Positions 61,871 through 64,000 of a stretch of DNA of 64,000 nt are shown piece after piece. The notes under the pieces are model-generated. The model saw only the letters and a program-made list of their open reading frames with translations, made no database searches and was not told the DNA's origin. The position numbers and the translations under genes were made by a program. Location of the stretch: assembly GCF_000828815.1 (NCBI RefSeq), contig NZ_AP014521.1, positions 32,001 through 96,000 on the forward strand, written 5' to 3'. Source of the stretch: Candidatus Tachikawaea gelatinosa. GTDB taxonomy: Bacteria > Pseudomonadota > Gammaproteobacteria > Enterobacterales > Enterobacteriaceae. The first letter of the stretch is position 1. Each line of letters opens with the position of its first letter.

Positions 61871-63103
61871 GTGAAGAATAATATATATAAACAAATAAAT
61901 CCTCCTCAAAGATTGCTTATGGGTGCTGGACCAGTAAATGTTGATCCTAGAGTATTAAAAGCAATGTCTAGTAATATAATTGGACAATATGATGAGATAA
62001 TGATTAATTATATGGATGAAGTTATGCAATTATATCGTCAATTATTTATGACAAAAAATTTTTGTACTTTAATTGTAAACGGTACATCAAGAGCTGGTAT
62101 TGAATCTATTTTTGTTTCTATAATAAAACCTGGGGATAAAGTTTTAGTTCCTATTTTTGGTCGTTTTGGTTATTTATTATGCGAAGTTGCTTATAGATGT
62201 CGCGCAAAAGTTTATAGAATAGAAGTTGCTTGGGGGAAAGTTTTTAGTGCAAATAAAATTGAACACTATATTAAAAAAATTAAACCAAATTTTTTGTTTA
62301 TTGTCCATGGAGATACTTCTACAACAATGTTACAACCTTTATCTGATTTAGGAAAAATTTGTAAAAAATATAGCGTTTTTTTTTATACTGATGCTACAGC
62401 TACTATTGCTGGAAACTTTTTAAAAACTGATGATTGGGAATTAGATGCAGTTTCTGTAGGTATGCAAAAATGTTTAGGAGGTCCTTCTGGCAGTTCTCCT
62501 ATTACTATTAATAAAAAAATGGAAGGTATCATTAATAACAGGAAATCTATAGAAGAAGGTTTACGTAATTCTTTAGATAAAATAAACAAAAAATACATAT
62601 CTTCAAATTATTTTGATTTATCAATGATAATTGATTACTGGGGAGCTAAACGTTTAAATCATCATACTGAATCAACTACTGCACTATTTGCAGTTCGTGA
62701 GTGCGCTAGAATTATTTTAGAAGAAGGTCTTGAAGAAAACATTAAACGTCATAAATTACACGGTGATGCCTTACTAAAAGGAATATTAGGTATGGGTTTA
62801 AAAATTTTTGGTGATATAAAAAATAAAATGAATAATGTTGTTGGAATTATTATTCCAAAAAAAATAAATGGTGAACAAGTACGTTCATTAATGCTTAACG
62901 ATTTTGGCATCGAAATCGGCACTTCTTTTGGTCCATTATATGGAAAAATATGGAGAATTGGAACGATGGGATATAATGCAAGAAGAGATTGTGTTTTACA
63001 AACTTTAAGTGCATTAGAATCAACGCTACATCGTTTAGGTTTTAAAATAAATCATGGTCATGCTTTACAAGAAGCATGGAATCACTATGATAAAATGAGT
63101 TAA
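61871..63103 (+). CDS. hpxJ: Ureidoglycine-glyoxylate aminotransferase (HpxJ/PucG type)
   Basis: A fold-type I PLP enzyme that transfers the amino group of unstable (S)-ureidoglycine to glyoxylate, giving oxalurate and glycine. The 410 residues show MGAGPVNVDPRVL at the start, the NGTSRAGIES phosphate-binding loop, HGDTSTTMLQPL, the PLP Asp in FYTDATATIAG, and the PLP-binding Lys200 in VGMQKCLGGPSGS, plus NHHTESTTALFAVRE. It is in the alanine/serine-glyoxylate aminotransferase family; the neighbours point to ureidoglycine as substrate. The start is GTG at 61871; an overlapping ATG frame stops at once. hpxK follows by 15 bases. Confidence 0.88.
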   Translation: MKNNIYKQINPPQRLLMGAGPVNVDPRVLKAMSSNIIGQYDEIMINYMDEVMQLYRQLFMTKNFCTLIVNGTSRAGIESIFVSIIKPGDKVLVPIFGRFGYLLCEVAYRCRAKVYRIEVAWGKVFSANKIEHYIKKIKPNFLFIVHGDTSTTMLQPLSDLGKICKKYSVFFYTDATATIAGNFLKTDDWELDAVSVGMQKCLGGPSGSSPITINKKMEGIINNRKSIEEGLRNSLDKINKKYISSNYFDLSMIIDYWGAKRLNHHTESTTALFAVRECARIILEEGLEENIKRHKLHGDALLKGILGMGLKIFGDIKNKMNNVVGIIIPKKINGEQVRSLMLNDFGIEIGTSFGPLYGKIWRIGTMGYNARRDCVLQTLSALESTLHRLGFKINHGHALQEAWNHYDKMS

Positions 63104-63118
63104 AAAAAAGGACTTATA

Positions 63119-64000
63119 ATGAACAAAATTTTAATAACTTTTGATGAAGCAAAAAAAATGGCAAAAAGCGTTATGAAACGCTGTAATATTTTAGGAAAAA
63201 TTAGTGAGAATAAAAACATAATTACACGATTATATCTTTCAAAAGAACATAAACATGTAAATATCATAGTTGAAAAATGGATGCAAAAAGCTGGTATGAA
63301 AACATGGCAAGATGAGGTAGGTAATATTTGTGGTCGTTATGAAGGTAATACATTAAATTCATCTGCTATTCTTATGGCATCACATTTAGATACAGTAAAA
63401 AATGCAGGAAAATATGATGGAATATTAGGTGTATTAAGTTCAATAGAAATTGTTCATTGGTTTCATAAAAAAAATTTACGTTTTAATTTTGCCATTGAAG
63501 TAATTGGTTTTGCTGATGAAGAAGGTGTAAGGTTTGGAATACCATTTCTAGGTAGCAAAGGAATAATAGGGGAATGGATAAAAGATTGGCTGAATATAAT
63601 AGATAATAAAGGAATTTCATTAAAACGAGCAATGGAAGGTTTTGGATTAAATCCTAATTTTTTTAATAAAGCATCTCGTGCTAAAGACGATTTTATTACC
63701 TATTTAGAATTGCATATTGAACAAGGACCTTATTTATATTTGGAAAAATTACCGTTAGCTGTGGTAAAAGGAATTAATGGCATGTATCATTTAGAATGTA
63801 AATTTATAGGTGAATCTGGTCACGCTGGTACTGTTCCTATGTCTTGTAGAAAAGATGTATTTTTTGCTTTTTCTGAATGGTTGATGTTTTTAAGAAAAAA
63901 TATACAAAAAGAAAAATATAGCAAAAAAATTGTTAGTACTATCGGTAAGTTTAATTGTTTTCCTAATGTAACTAATGTTATTCCAGAAAGTATTGTTTTT
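63119..64000 (+). CDS. hpxK: Allantoate amidohydrolase (HpxK/AllC type), C-terminus beyond window
   Basis: This frame is open from ATG at 63119 to the last base of the window (294 codons) with no stop. It is an M20-family metallohydrolase. Metal-binding motifs are SHLDTV (His89), KYDGILGVL (Asp100), FADEEGVRFG (Glu134/135) and LELHIEQGP (His199), followed by the dimerisation domain GESGHAGTVPM. The specific GADEEG/LHIEQG pattern fits allantoate amidohydrolases and ureidoglycolate/carbamoyl-amino-acid hydrolases. The neighbours puuE and hpxJ favour allantoate, releasing CO2, ammonia and ureidoglycine. An AAAGGAC site precedes it, 15 bases past hpxJ. Confidence 0.9.
   Translation, partial: MNKILITFDEAKKMAKSVMKRCNILGKISENKNIITRLYLSKEHKHVNIIVEKWMQKAGMKTWQDEVGNICGRYEGNTLNSSAILMASHLDTVKNAGKYDGILGVLSSIEIVHWFHKKNLRFNFAIEVIGFADEEGVRFGIPFLGSKGIIGEWIKDWLNIIDNKGISLKRAMEGFGLNPNFFNKASRAKDDFITYLELHIEQGPYLYLEKLPLAVVKGINGMYHLECKFIGESGHAGTVPMSCRKDVFFAFSEWLMFLRKNIQKEKYSKKIVSTIGKFNCFPNVTNVIPESIVF

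Overview
The window comes from a strongly AT-rich, reduced but still capable gammaproteobacterial chromosome, most like an Enterobacterales insect endosymbiont. Nearly every protein is a slightly shortened, lysine/asparagine/isoleucine-rich orthologue of an Escherichia coli protein. Gene blocks remain collinear with E. coli while intervening genes are gone (no priB between rpsF and rpsR, no hfq/hflXKC between miaA and purA, no rsgA between psd and orn). I see no insertion sequences, prophage, integrases, CRISPR or rRNA. The only tRNA seen is a tRNA-Leu(CAA), which lacks an encoded CCA end.

Layout. 1-4.3 kb: partial engB, dnaT-dnaC (primosome), mntH with a palindromic MntR-type operator, and argR. 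4.5-20.6 kb: a segment collinear with E. coli 94-96 min (mscM, psd, orn, nnr, tsaE, mutL, miaA, purA, rlmB, rpsF, rpsR, rplI, cysQ, ppa, pmbA). 20.7-25.3 kb: rnpB (a trimmed RNase P RNA), rsmI broken by a one-base slip at a 10-A tract, tRNA-Leu, murJ, fabI and mntR. 25.3-43.9 kb: pta-ackA diverging from a complete 13-gene nuo operon for proton-pumping NADH dehydrogenase I. 44-51.3 kb: guaBA, fabB, aroC, prmB and smrB. 51.3-52.35 kb: a gene-poor kilobase holding a compact inverted-repeat element. 52.35-57.4 kb: glyQS, gloB, and divergent rnhA/dnaQ.

57.5-64 kb is the striking part: a ureide-catabolism cluster like the Klebsiella hpx genes. It holds puuE (allantoinase), hpxY and hpxX (AtzE/AtzG-like amidase and its small DUF4089 partner), hpxW (GGT-fold oxamate amidohydrolase), hpxJ (ureidoglycine-glyoxylate aminotransferase), and the start of hpxK (allantoate amidohydrolase), which runs off the window. 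Together these would turn allantoin into allantoate, ureidoglycine, then oxalurate plus glycine, and finally release ammonia from oxamate. For a host-restricted symbiont this suggests recycling of host nitrogen waste (uric acid or allantoin) into glycine and ammonia. Such a role has been proposed for the gut symbiont of the shield bug Parastrachia japonensis (Candidatus Benitsuchiphilus). That host assignment is only a hypothesis; the sequence alone shows the enzymes, not the host.

The remaining genes fit a symbiont that respires (Nuo complex), disposes of acetate (Pta-AckA), makes its own purines (PurA, GuaA, GuaB), fatty acids (FabB, FabI), phosphatidylethanolamine (Psd), lipid II (MurJ) and chorismate (AroC), and keeps a few regulators (ArgR, MntR).
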